DNA from: CAJCIY01 sp964245825 | Lineage (GTDB): Bacteria > Actinomycetota > Actinomycetes > Mycobacteriales > CAJCIY01 | Direction of reading: 5' to 3' | DNA: 64,000 bases | NCBI GenBank assembly: GCA_964245825.1 | Contig: CAXTNT010000003.1 | Coordinates: forward strand, 186,001-250,000 | Shown: in pieces, positions 25,654 through 33,805 of the stretch | How positions within the stretch are numbered: the first letter of the stretch is position 1 | Layout: every line of letters starts with the position of its first letter | Position numbers and translations under genes: made by a program | The notes under the pieces: generated by a model | The model's input: the letters and a program-made list of their open reading frames with translations, nothing else | The model's database searches: none | What the model was told of the DNA's origin: nothing

Positions 25654-26795
25654 CCGCGACGATGAGCTCGGTCTCGGCCGCCGAGGCGCCGGTCGACGTG
25701 CTCGCCGCGGTCGTCGATCGGGAGCTGCCGGGCTGGCTGGGCGCGTGGGGTGAGGACCGTGGCTTCGACGCCCGCCTCGACTGGCAACGGCGCCTGGCGG
25801 CACACGGCTGGGCGGCTCCCGGGTGGCCGGTCGAGTTCGGCGGGCGCGGGCTGAGCGTGACCGACCGCGTCGCCTGCGACCTGCTGTTCGCCCGACGCCG
25901 CACGCCCACGGTGGCCGGCATCCTCGGCGTGAACAACGTCGGTCCGACGCTGATCGCCTGGGGAAACGAGGCGCAGCAGGCCTCCCTCCCGCGCATCCTG
26001 GACGGTACGGAGATGTGGTGCCAAGGCTTCAGCGAGCCCGACGCGGGCTCGGACCTTGCCAGCCTGCGGACGACCGCGGTGACTGACGGCGACGACCTCG
26101 TCATCAACGGCCAGAAGGTCTGGACCTCGCAGGGGATGCAGGCGACGCACTGCCAGCTGCTGGTGCGGACCGCCCCCGAGCTGCCGCGCCACCGCGGGAT
26201 CTCGGCGCTGGCCATCCCGCTGGACCTGCCCGGCATCGAGCGGCGGCCGCTGCGCCAGCTCACCGGGGAGTGCGACTTCGCCGAGCTGTTCTTCCGGGAC
26301 GTCCGGGTGCCGCGTTCGGCGCTGCTGGGCCCGATCAACGCCGGGTGGACCGTCACGATGACGACGCTGGCGCACGAGCGCGCCGGCGTGATCGCCCTGG
26401 CCGGAGCGGTGCTGACGGAGGCGGAGCTGCTCGTCGCCGATCACCAGGTCGGCGGTGCCGGCGAGCTGTCGCCGGTGCTGGCGGACGAGGTGGTTGAGCG
26501 GTACGTCGAGGCAAAGGTGCTGTCCCTGATGGGAGCCCGGTCCCTGGCCGACGCGGAGGCAGGTGGCTCACCCGGCCCCGAGCAGTCCATCATCAAGCTC
26601 TCCTGGAGCCTGCTGTCGCAGGCGTTGTCCAGCACCCGACTCGCCGTGGACGGGCTGGCCGCGCTGACTGGTGAGGGCACTGCGAGCGGGCGGGGCTATC
26701 TGCAGGCTCGAGCCTCGACGATCGCGGGCGGTACGACCGAGGTCATGAAGAACATCCTGGCCGAGCGGGTGCTCCGGATGCCGAAGGGCGCCTGA
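25650..26795 (+). CDS. Acyl-CoA dehydrogenase, large-type subunit
   Basis: A 381-residue ACAD closely similar in motif order to the one at 17272: CQGFSEPDAGSDLASLRT, NGQKVWTSQG, the FFRDVRVP strand, and C-terminal GGTTEVMKNILAERVL. GTG overlaps the stop of the 53-codon ORF (GTGA). The next ACAD starts 2 bp after its stop, making the third tandem pair. Conservation of the beta-domain suggests this is the catalytic partner. Confidence 0.86.
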   Translation: MTATMSSVSAAEAPVDVLAAVVDRELPGWLGAWGEDRGFDARLDWQRRLAAHGWAAPGWPVEFGGRGLSVTDRVACDLLFARRRTPTVAGILGVNNVGPTLIAWGNEAQQASLPRILDGTEMWCQGFSEPDAGSDLASLRTTAVTDGDDLVINGQKVWTSQGMQATHCQLLVRTAPELPRHRGISALAIPLDLPGIERRPLRQLTGECDFAELFFRDVRVPRSALLGPINAGWTVTMTTLAHERAGVIALAGAVLTEAELLVADHQVGGAGELSPVLADEVVERYVEAKVLSLMGARSLADAEAGGSPGPEQSIIKLSWSLLSQALSSTRLAVDGLAALTGEGTASGRGYLQARASTIAGGTTEVMKNILAERVLRMPKGA

Positions 26796-26796
26796 G

Positions 26797-27876
26797 GTGG
26801 CGGCGGCCGTCGAGGTCATCTCGGCGACCGAGCGGGACGCGCTGCGGCAGGCGGTCGCGGCCGTCCTGGCCGACCGTTGCGACGAGGCGGCGGTCCGGGC
26901 CGTCGCGCAGACCGAGTCGGGGTACGACCCGGCCCTGTGGACCGTCCTGGCCCGCGACATCGGCATCGTGGGGCTGCTCGCCCCGCCCGGCGCCGACGGC
27001 GGGGGCAGCGGCCTGGCGGAGCTCGCAGTCGTCCTCGAGGAGACGGGCCGAGCCCTCTACCCCGGACCGCTGCTAGGGACCTCGGCGGTGGTCTGGGCGC
27101 TGGCCCGCTACGCCCCGAGCTCGGCCCTGCTCCCCCGGCTCGCTGCCGGCGAGCTGCTGGGTGCGGTCGCCGTCGGTCCGGCCGTTGGTCAGCCACTGCA
27201 GGTACGCGACGACAAGCTCTCCGGACACATCCCGCTGGTGCTGGACGCCGCGGGCGCCGGCGTGCTCGTCGTGGAGGCCGACGGGCTGTGGCTCGTTGAT
27301 GCCGGCGCCGAGGCCACCGGCGTACACGTCGACGTGGTCCCCACCGTCGACCTGACGCGACGCTTCGCTGACGTGACGCTCGACGGCGCGGCCGCGTCCC
27401 GGCTGGCCGACGTGGGCGAGGTCGACCGACTGCGGTCCGTCGCGGCGGTGCTCGTGGCCTGCGAACAGGTCGGTGGCGCGGCGGCCGCGCTGGCCAGCGC
27501 CGTCGGCTATGCCGGGATCCGGTCGCAGTTCGGCCACGTCATCGGCTCGTACCAGGCCATCAAGCACCGCTGTGCCGAGGTGCTGCTGGCGGTCGACTCA
27601 GCCCGCGCGGCCGCGGTCGGGGCGGCAGCCGCCCTCGACGCCAGCGCCGACGACGCGATCGTGCTGGCCTCCATCGCCAAGGCGGTCGCCTCGGCGGCGT
27701 ACGTGCTGGCGGCGGAGAGCAACCTGCAGATCCATGGCGGCATCGGCTTCACGTGGGAGCACTCGGCCCAGCTCCACCTCAAGCGGGCCAAGGTCGACGA
27801 GCTGCTCTTCGGCGACGCCCGCTGGCACCGCGAACGCCTCGCCACCCACCTTGGACTCCGGCGGGACACGACATGA
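26797..27876 (+). CDS. Acyl-CoA dehydrogenase, divergent subunit
   Basis: A 359-residue ACAD. The N-terminal helical domain has GIVGLLAPPGADGGGSGLAE, the beta-domain is degenerate, and the C-terminal domain keeps YAGIRSQFGHVIGSYQAIKH and IHGGIGFTWEHSAQLHLKRA. The IHGGIGFTWEHxxxLHL motif recurs almost exactly in the ACAD at 54526. GTG 26797 lies one base after the previous stop. It probably pairs with the enzyme at 25650 as a heterotetramer. Confidence 0.85.
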   Translation: MAAAVEVISATERDALRQAVAAVLADRCDEAAVRAVAQTESGYDPALWTVLARDIGIVGLLAPPGADGGGSGLAELAVVLEETGRALYPGPLLGTSAVVWALARYAPSSALLPRLAAGELLGAVAVGPAVGQPLQVRDDKLSGHIPLVLDAAGAGVLVVEADGLWLVDAGAEATGVHVDVVPTVDLTRRFADVTLDGAAASRLADVGEVDRLRSVAAVLVACEQVGGAAAALASAVGYAGIRSQFGHVIGSYQAIKHRCAEVLLAVDSARAAAVGAAAALDASADDAIVLASIAKAVASAAYVLAAESNLQIHGGIGFTWEHSAQLHLKRAKVDELLFGDARWHRERLATHLGLRRDTT

Positions 27877-28213
27877 CCAGTGTCGCCACAACTGCCGACA
27901 CCACGGGCCGAGACGCAGACCTCGTCCGGTGCGAGGTCTCGGCTTCGCCACCGCGGTGAACGCGGCCTTCGACATTCAGCGGCTCGGTCACGGACCACGT
28001 CGCGCAATCACAGACACGGCAGCAGGTTCTCGAGATCGAAGGCCATCGCCGGGCCTTTCGACGGGCCGGGATCGGTGCTCGTAGCCGGCGGTCCGGACCG
28101 CGCATTCGCGCCGCCGCGTTCCTTGTCTCGTCCCACCCCGGCGGTGGTAGCGTCAGTCGGACGATTGGCAAGAGCCACTCTTGCCCGCTCTGACCGCTCG
28201 AGGGAGTCCACCG
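27877..28213. other. Intergenic region before the amidohydrolase gene
   Basis: A 337-bp gap without a convincing gene. A 28-codon frame (27873-27959) overlaps the ACAD stop but shows nothing recognisable. The distal part holds a candidate promoter (TTGTCT 28123-28128, 19-bp spacer, TAGCGT 28148-28153) followed by a 19-bp palindrome at 28167-28185. The central part shows no structure I can interpret. Confidence 0.5.
28167..28185. promoter_or_regulatory. Perfect 19-bp operator-like palindrome
   Basis: GGCAAGAG-CCA-CTCTTGCC: 8-bp perfect arms around a 3-bp centre, 28 bp upstream of the amidohydrolase ATG and just downstream of the candidate -10 at 28148. This placement would block transcription when bound, as with many TetR- or MarR-type repressors. 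The regulator is not encoded next to it. Confidence 0.6.
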
Positions 28214-29410
28214 ATGCCGTCCCGTGAACTGAAATTTCCGGTCTTCGACGCCGACAACCACCTGTACGAGCCGAAGGAGGCCCTGACCAAGTTCCTGCCT
28301 GATCGGGCCAAGGGCGCCATCGACTACATCGACGTGCATGGTCGTACCAAGATCGTCGTGCGGGGTCTGATCAGCGACTACATCCCGAACCCGACCTTCG
28401 AGGTCGTCGCCCGACCGGGCGCCCAGGAGGAGTACTTCCGTCACGGCAACCCGGAGGGCAAGACCTACCGCGAGATCATGGGCGAGCCGATGAGGTCGAT
28501 CCCGGCGTTCCGTGAGCCCAAGGCCCGGCTGGAGACGATGGACGAGCTCGGCCTGGACTACAGCCTGATGTTCCCCACCCTGGCGAGCCTGGTGGAGGAA
28601 CGCCTCAAGGACGACCCCGAGCTCATCCACGACATCATCCACGCGCTCAACGAGTGGATGTACGAGCAGTGGAGCTTCGACTACGAGGGGCGGATCTTCG
28701 CCACGCCCGTGATCACGCTGCCGATCGTCGACCGTGCGCTCGAGGAGCTCGACTGGGTCCTCAGTCGCGGCGCCCGTACCGTGCTGGTCCGGCCGGCGCC
28801 GGTGCCCGGCTTCCGGGGCAGCCGGTCCTTCGGCTTCGAGGAATTCGACCCGTTCTGGCAGGCCTGCGTCGCGGCCGACATCCCGGTCGCCATGCACTCA
28901 TCCGACAGCGGCTACGCAGCGCTGCTGAACATCTGGGAGCCGGCCCGGGAGTTCACCCCCTTCCGTCCCACCCCATTCCGGATGGCGGCCACCGGCAAGC
29001 GGCCGATCGTCGACGCGATGCTGGCGCTGTGCTGCCACGGGGCGCTCAGCCGCAACCCCGATCTGCGCATCCTCTCCGTCGAGAACGGCGCCGACTGGAT
29101 GCCGAGCCTGTTCCACATGCTGGAGGACGTGTACGCCAAGATGCCCACGGAGTTTGCGGAGAACCCGGTCGAGGCGTTCAAGCGCTGCATCTACATCTCC
29201 CCGTTCTGGGAGGAGCGGTTCTCCGAGCTAGCCAACCTCATCGGTACCGATCGGGTGGTCTTCGGGTCCGACTGGCCGCACCCGGAGGGCCTGGCCGACC
29301 CGATCAGCTTCGTGGACGACCTCGCCGACATGTCCGAGACGGACGTCGCCAAGATCATGGGCGGCAACATGATGCAGCTCTTGAAGGTGGCGGCGCCGGT
29401 CCCCGCGTGA
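28214..29410 (+). CDS. Amidohydrolase-2 family metal-dependent hydrolase
   Basis: A 398-residue TIM-barrel amidohydrolase. FDADNHLYE near the N terminus provides first-strand metal ligands, MHSSDS and the later histidines lie mid-barrel, and FGSDWPHPEG carries the late aspartate. This family includes decarboxylases and ring hydrolases acting on aromatic or alicyclic acids. ATG 28214 follows GAGGGAG. It is clearly paralogous to the gene at 55648: YIPNPTFEVV, MFPTLASL and PIVDRALEEL are shared. It sits upstream of a CoA-transferase and a P450. Confidence 0.83.
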   Translation: MPSRELKFPVFDADNHLYEPKEALTKFLPDRAKGAIDYIDVHGRTKIVVRGLISDYIPNPTFEVVARPGAQEEYFRHGNPEGKTYREIMGEPMRSIPAFREPKARLETMDELGLDYSLMFPTLASLVEERLKDDPELIHDIIHALNEWMYEQWSFDYEGRIFATPVITLPIVDRALEELDWVLSRGARTVLVRPAPVPGFRGSRSFGFEEFDPFWQACVAADIPVAMHSSDSGYAALLNIWEPAREFTPFRPTPFRMAATGKRPIVDAMLALCCHGALSRNPDLRILSVENGADWMPSLFHMLEDVYAKMPTEFAENPVEAFKRCIYISPFWEERFSELANLIGTDRVVFGSDWPHPEGLADPISFVDDLADMSETDVAKIMGGNMMQLLKVAAPVPA

Positions 29411-29432
29411 CCGGCGATAGTCGCACGGCACC

Positions 29433-29471
29433 ACACAGCCTGCACCACAGCCCTGCACCGCAGCCCTGCAC
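29433..29471 (+). repeat. Three tandem copies of a 13-bp unit
   Basis: ACAGCC(C)TGCAC-like units recur with 13-bp period at 29433-29445, 29446-29458 and 29459-29471, in the 151-bp gap between the amidohydrolase and CoA-transferase genes. Looser ACGACACC-like copies follow. The function is unknown; a slippage-prone spacer or a binding array are both possible. Confidence 0.6.
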
Positions 29472-29561
29472 GACACCCCTACGCGACACCGAGCGCACCA
29501 CCGAGCACGACACCCCCGATCGGCATCAGATCACGCCTCCCGACGACGAGAGAAGGCTGCT

Positions 29562-30779
29562 GTGAACGACGTCTTGGACGGCGTCAAGGTGTTGGAGGTC
29601 GCGGCCTGGACGTTCGTCCCAGCCGCGGGTGCCGTGTTGGCGGAGTGGGGCGCGGACGTCGTGAAGGTCGAACCTCGGGAGGGGGGAGATCCGCAGCGCG
29701 GGCTCGTCTCGATGGGGCTGGTGCCGGCCGGCCGCGGCGGCGTCAACTACATGATCGAGGTGCCGAACCGGGGCAAGAAGTCCATCGGAGTCGATCTGAA
29801 GACCCCCGGCGGGCGCGAGGTCGTCCTGGAGCTCGCCCGGACGAGCGACGTGTTCCTCACGAACTACCTCCCAGCCGCGCGCAGAAAATTCGGCATCGAC
29901 GTCGAGGACATCCGGGCCGTCAACCCGGACATCATTTACGTGCGCGGATCGGGCCACGGACCCCAGGGGCCGGACGTGGATCGACCCGGCTACGACGGCG
30001 TCTCATTCTGGTCGCGCGGGGGCATCGCCCAGGCTCTGACCGCCCCGGATGACGCGACGCCGGTCGGGACCCGGGCCGGATTCGGCGACCTGCTCGGCGG
30101 GATGGCACTGGCCGGCGGCGTGGCGGCGGCGCTGTTCAAGAGACTGCGGACCGGCCGCCCGTCGGTCGTCGACGTATCCCTGCTGGCGCTGGCCGCCTGG
30201 ACGCTCTCCCCTGACGTGACGTCCAGCAAGCTCTACGACGAGAGCCCCATCCCGACCTTCGGGCATGCGGACGCGCCCAATCCGCTGGTCGGCCAGTACC
30301 GCACCAAGGATGGCCGCTACGTGACGCTGATGATGTTGCAGGCAGACCGGTTCTTCCCCGAGGTGGTCGGTCTGCTCGGCCACGGCGAGCTCGCGACCGA
30401 CGAGCGGTTCGTCGACGGGAAGCAGCGGTTCCTGCACCGCGTGGAGCTGGTCGCCCTCCTGGACGGGATCTTTGCCGACCGCACCCTGGCCGAGTGGCAG
30501 GAGGCCCTGGCGCCGCTGTCCGGTGCCTGGAGCCGGATGCAGTCGCCGCGCGAGCTGCACGACGACCCGGCGATCATCGCGAACGGGTACATCCCCACCG
30601 TGCGGGCGATGAGTGGGGCCGACTTCGCGATGCCGATCAGCCCTGTCCAGTTCGACGAGCAGCACGTGGTCCCGGCCGGTGCACCCGAACACGGGCAGCA
30701 CACCGAGGAAGTGCTGCTGGCTGCGGGCGTCCCGTGGGAACAGATCGAGGCGTACAAGGAACAGGGAGCAATCTTATGA
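29562..30779 (+). CDS. CaiB/BaiF (family III) CoA-transferase
   Basis: A 405-residue CoA-transferase that moves CoA between acyl groups without ATP. LEVAAWTFVPAAGAVLAEWGAD and VVKVEPREGGD form the N-terminal Rossmann-like part. GTRAGFGDLLGGMALAGG carries the likely catalytic aspartate. GTG 29562 follows AGAAGG. The stop overlaps the P450 ATG (ATGA), so a CoA-activated, P450-oxidised substrate may be handled jointly. Length and motifs are complete. Confidence 0.86.
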   Translation: MNDVLDGVKVLEVAAWTFVPAAGAVLAEWGADVVKVEPREGGDPQRGLVSMGLVPAGRGGVNYMIEVPNRGKKSIGVDLKTPGGREVVLELARTSDVFLTNYLPAARRKFGIDVEDIRAVNPDIIYVRGSGHGPQGPDVDRPGYDGVSFWSRGGIAQALTAPDDATPVGTRAGFGDLLGGMALAGGVAAALFKRLRTGRPSVVDVSLLALAAWTLSPDVTSSKLYDESPIPTFGHADAPNPLVGQYRTKDGRYVTLMMLQADRFFPEVVGLLGHGELATDERFVDGKQRFLHRVELVALLDGIFADRTLAEWQEALAPLSGAWSRMQSPRELHDDPAIIANGYIPTVRAMSGADFAMPISPVQFDEQHVVPAGAPEHGQHTEEVLLAAGVPWEQIEAYKEQGAIL

Positions 30780-31993
30780 CCGCACAAGTCGAACATGCCG
30801 GGCCGGTCGTCTTCGACCCGTTCTCGGACGACTTCTTCAATCATCCGTACGAGACCTACCGCCGAATGCGCGACGAGGCTCCGGTCTACTACAACGCACA
30901 ATACGACTTCTGGGCCCTCACCCGCCACGCCGACGTCTCCGCGGCCATGAAGGACTTCCAGACCTACACCTCTACCAAGGGCATCGACCTGGCCAGCGTG
31001 CAGAGCGGGATGGAGATGCCGCCGCAGCTGCTCATGACTGACCCGCCGGACCACCGCCGGATGCGTGGACTGATCAACAAAGTGTTCACGCCCCGGGCCA
31101 TCGATGCCCTCGAACCCATGATCCGCGAGCAGATCCAGGTCTACCTCGACGGCTGCGACCCGACCTCCTTCGATGCCGTCGAGGACTTCTCCGCGCTGTT
31201 CCCGGTGGAGATCATCACGAGGATGCTCGGTGTCCCCGAAGAGCATCGACAGAACCTGCGCCTCTGGTTGGACGACATCCTGGCCCGCGAGTACGGCGTG
31301 GTGGAGTTCCCCCAGAAGGGGATGGAGGCTGCCGTCAAGACGTGGGGTGTCTACTGGGAGTTGTTGCAGGAGCGGCGAGCCCGGCCGCAGGACGACATGA
31401 TCAGCCGGTTGATCGAGGTCGAGCTGGAGCGTGAGGACGGTTCCAAGACCCGCCTGGATGACATCGAGATCAGCAGCTTTGCGACGCTGCTCGGCGGGGC
31501 CGGGGCGGAGACGGTGACCAAGCTGATCGGCAACGCGATGGTGACCTTCTGGAGGTTTCCGGAGCAGTGGCAGAAGCTCCTCGATGACCGCAGCAAGATT
31601 CCGCTGGCGGTGGAGGAACTGCTCCGCTACGAGGCTCCGGCGCAGTACCTGGTGCGGTCCAACACGGTGGACGTGACGCTGCACGGGGTCACCATCCCAG
31701 CCGGCAGCCCCGTCATGCTGATCGTCGGTGCTGCGAACCGGGACGAGCGGGCGTTTCCCGACCCGGACGTGTTCGACATCGAGCGGGACCGCACGGTCGC
31801 CCAGAATCTGGGCCTCGGATACGGCATCCACTCGTGCCTGGGCGCCGCCCTCGCGCGGATGGAGAGCAAGATTGCGTTAGCCATGCTGCTCGATTTCGTG
31901 CCGCGGTACGAGGTCGTCGAGGAGGGGCTGACGCGAGTGGCCATGACCAACGTCGCCGGCTGGCACAACGTGCCGGTGCGGGTGCCGGCGTGA
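30776..31993 (+). CDS. Cytochrome P450
   Basis: A 405-residue soluble P450. It has GGAGAETVTK in the I-helix, EELLRYEAP (ExxR), and the haem loop LGYGIHSCLG with C354. The loop has Tyr where Phe is usual in FGxGxHxC, a modest deviation. The N terminus FDPFSDDFFNHPYETYRRMRD is typical of CYP families acting on steroids, terpenes or fatty acids. It is coupled to the CoA-transferase upstream and to a 37-codon ORF downstream by ATGA and GTGA overlaps. Its redox partner could be the ferredoxin at 21695. Confidence 0.87.
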   Translation: MTAQVEHAGPVVFDPFSDDFFNHPYETYRRMRDEAPVYYNAQYDFWALTRHADVSAAMKDFQTYTSTKGIDLASVQSGMEMPPQLLMTDPPDHRRMRGLINKVFTPRAIDALEPMIREQIQVYLDGCDPTSFDAVEDFSALFPVEIITRMLGVPEEHRQNLRLWLDDILAREYGVVEFPQKGMEAAVKTWGVYWELLQERRARPQDDMISRLIEVELEREDGSKTRLDDIEISSFATLLGGAGAETVTKLIGNAMVTFWRFPEQWQKLLDDRSKIPLAVEELLRYEAPAQYLVRSNTVDVTLHGVTIPAGSPVMLIVGAANRDERAFPDPDVFDIERDRTVAQNLGLGYGIHSCLGAALARMESKIALAMLLDFVPRYEVVEEGLTRVAMTNVAGWHNVPVRVPA

Positions 31994-32103
31994 CGACACC
32001 GCGGCAGCTCGGCGAGGCGGCCCGGCGCGACCGTGCCGTCCCGGTCGTTGTCGACCGTGGCAGGTGGTGTGCCGTCGACCCGCCCGCCGGCGGTCCCGTG
32101 TGA
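31990..32103 (+). CDS. Coupled 37-residue micro-protein between P450 and thiolase
   Basis: GTG 31990 overlaps the P450 stop, and the TGA (32101-32103) overlaps the GTG of the DUF35-thiolase gene. The product is basic, begins MTTPRQLGEAARRDRA and has no recognised motif. The same P450, tiny coupled ORF, thiolase order occurs at 7356-7403 on the other strand, though the peptides are not similar. It may be a coupling leader or a genuine small protein. Confidence 0.4.
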   Translation: MTTPRQLGEAARRDRAVPVVVDRGRWCAVDPPAGGPV

Positions 32104-33779
32104 CGGAGGGCCAGTCTGTGCGGTCCGCTCATCGCGTCTTGCCCGAGCTCGACCCGTGGACGGAGCCGTTCTGGACCGGCGGCCGCGAGGACGCGCTCCG
32201 ACTCCCCCGGTGCCCGGTCTGCGCGCGTTGGTTCCACCCATCGGAAACGGTGTGCCCAGACCATCCCGATGTCCAGCTCGCCTGGGCCCAGGCGCCAGGT
32301 ACCGGGTCGGTCATCGGCGTGACGGTGGACGTCCAGGTGTTCCTGCCGGGGTTCGTCCCGCCGTACGCGATCGCGATCGTGGCGCTCGACGGTACGGACG
32401 GGGTGCGACTGACCACCAACGTCGTGGACGTCGACCCCTACGACGTGCACGTAGGTCAACGTGTCTCGGTCGTGTTCACCGAGCAGGATGGCGTCTGGTT
32501 CCCGCTGTTCGCCCCGCTGGAGCAGCCCGACGATCCGCTGGCCACCGAGGTCCCCCTTCCGCTCGCGGCGGCCAGCGCGCCGCCGCCGCTGTTGAGCGGC
32601 AAGCGGCCCGAGGACTCGGTGGCCATCACCGGGATTGGGATGTCCCAGGTCGGACGGCGGCTGATGCGGCCCCCCGTCAGCCTCACGGTCGAGGCGTGTC
32701 GCGCGGCGGTGCAGGACGCCGGGCTCACGATGGACGACATCGACGGCCTCACGACCTGGCCCGGCGGCTTGAGCGGCGGCGGCGGGATCACCGAGGGCGG
32801 CGTCCCTGCGGTCCAGCAGGCGCTGGGCGTCACCCCGTCGTGGCACAACGGGGGCCTGGAGACCGCCGGGCAGACGGGGGCGGTCGCGGCCGCGATTCTC
32901 GCCGTGGCGTCCGGCCTGTGCCGGCACGTGCTGTGCTTCCGCACGGTGTGGGAGGCGACCCATACCGACCTGCTGCGTACCGGCCGGCTGCCGCTTCCGT
33001 CCGGTGGCCGCATCGGCGGCGACTTCCAGTACCGGATTCCCTTCGGAGCCAGCAGCGCGTCCAACTTCATCGGCATGCTCGCATCGCAGTACCTCGCGCG
33101 GTTCGGCGTCGACCGCACCGTGCTCGGCCGGATCGCCGTGAACGACAGGACCAATGCGGGCCGCAATCCGGTCGCGGTCTACCGCGATCCGATCACGATG
33201 GACGACTACTTCGCGGCTCGTACCGTCAGCACCCCATTCGGGCTGTACGACTGCGACGTGCCCTGCGACGGCTCGATCGCCATCGTCGTCTCGGCACTCG
33301 AGGCGGCCGACGACTCACCGCGTCCGACGATCCGGGTCGAGGCGATGGGCACCAGGGTCGCCGAGCGGCAGTCGTGGGACCAGGCGACGGTCACGCACCT
33401 GACCGGCATCTTCGGGCCGGCGCAGCACCTGTGGTCACGGACCTCGCTCACCCCGGCGGACGTCGACGTGGCCGAGCTCTACGACGGATTCAGCTTCAAC
33501 TGCCTGTCGTGGCTGGAGGCACTGGGCTTCTGCGAGATCGGTGCGGCGACGGACTTCGTCGGTGACGGCAGCAGGATCGCCCTGGACGGTGCGCTGCCCC
33601 TCAACACGCATGGCGGCCAACTGTCCGCGGGACGCACCCACGGCTTCGGGTTCGTGCACGAAGCCGTGCTCCAGCTGCGCGGCGAGGCAGGTGACCGGCA
33701 GGTGCCCGGCGCGCGGGTCGCCGCGGTGGGCGTGGGCGGCGGGATCCCCGGCGGCTGCTTCCTGCTCCGGACCGACTGA
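32100..33779 (+). CDS. DUF35 zinc-ribbon/OB-fold fused to thiolase-like domain
   Basis: A 559-residue fusion. Residues ~20-140 are a DUF35 module: zinc ribbon C38, C41, C52 and H55, then an OB-fold strand set. Residues ~173-559 are a thiolase/SCP2-like domain with AITGIGMSQVGRR, YDGFSFN and LNTHGGQLS (H504). In mycobacterial and Thermomonospora cholesterol catabolism, separate DUF35 (ChsH2) and thiolase-like (Ltp2) proteins form a retro-aldolase; here both are in one chain. GTG 32100 overlaps the micro-ORF stop. A retro-aldol or retro-Claisen step on a side chain is inferred. Confidence 0.82.
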   Translation: MTEGQSVRSAHRVLPELDPWTEPFWTGGREDALRLPRCPVCARWFHPSETVCPDHPDVQLAWAQAPGTGSVIGVTVDVQVFLPGFVPPYAIAIVALDGTDGVRLTTNVVDVDPYDVHVGQRVSVVFTEQDGVWFPLFAPLEQPDDPLATEVPLPLAAASAPPPLLSGKRPEDSVAITGIGMSQVGRRLMRPPVSLTVEACRAAVQDAGLTMDDIDGLTTWPGGLSGGGGITEGGVPAVQQALGVTPSWHNGGLETAGQTGAVAAAILAVASGLCRHVLCFRTVWEATHTDLLRTGRLPLPSGGRIGGDFQYRIPFGASSASNFIGMLASQYLARFGVDRTVLGRIAVNDRTNAGRNPVAVYRDPITMDDYFAARTVSTPFGLYDCDVPCDGSIAIVVSALEAADDSPRPTIRVEAMGTRVAERQSWDQATVTHLTGIFGPAQHLWSRTSLTPADVDVAELYDGFSFNCLSWLEALGFCEIGAATDFVGDGSRIALDGALPLNTHGGQLSAGRTHGFGFVHEAVLQLRGEAGDRQVPGARVAAVGVGGGIPGGCFLLRTD

Positions 33780-33799
33780 CCGGAGCAGGCGCACCGGTC
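33778..33799. terminator. Possible hairpin between convergent genes
   Basis: GACCGG (33778-33783) and CCGGTC (33794-33799) form a 6-bp GC-rich stem with a 10-base loop in the 26-bp space between the DUF35-thiolase and the convergent SDR. There is no T-tract, so it is weak support for termination. Confidence 0.3.
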
Positions 33800-33805
33800 G
33801 GGGAC

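Noticed and set aside
27873..27959. 28-codon ORF overlapping the ACAD stop (ATGA)
   Set aside because: No recognisable sequence, and it is not coupled to a following gene, unlike the micro-ORFs at 7356 and 31990.
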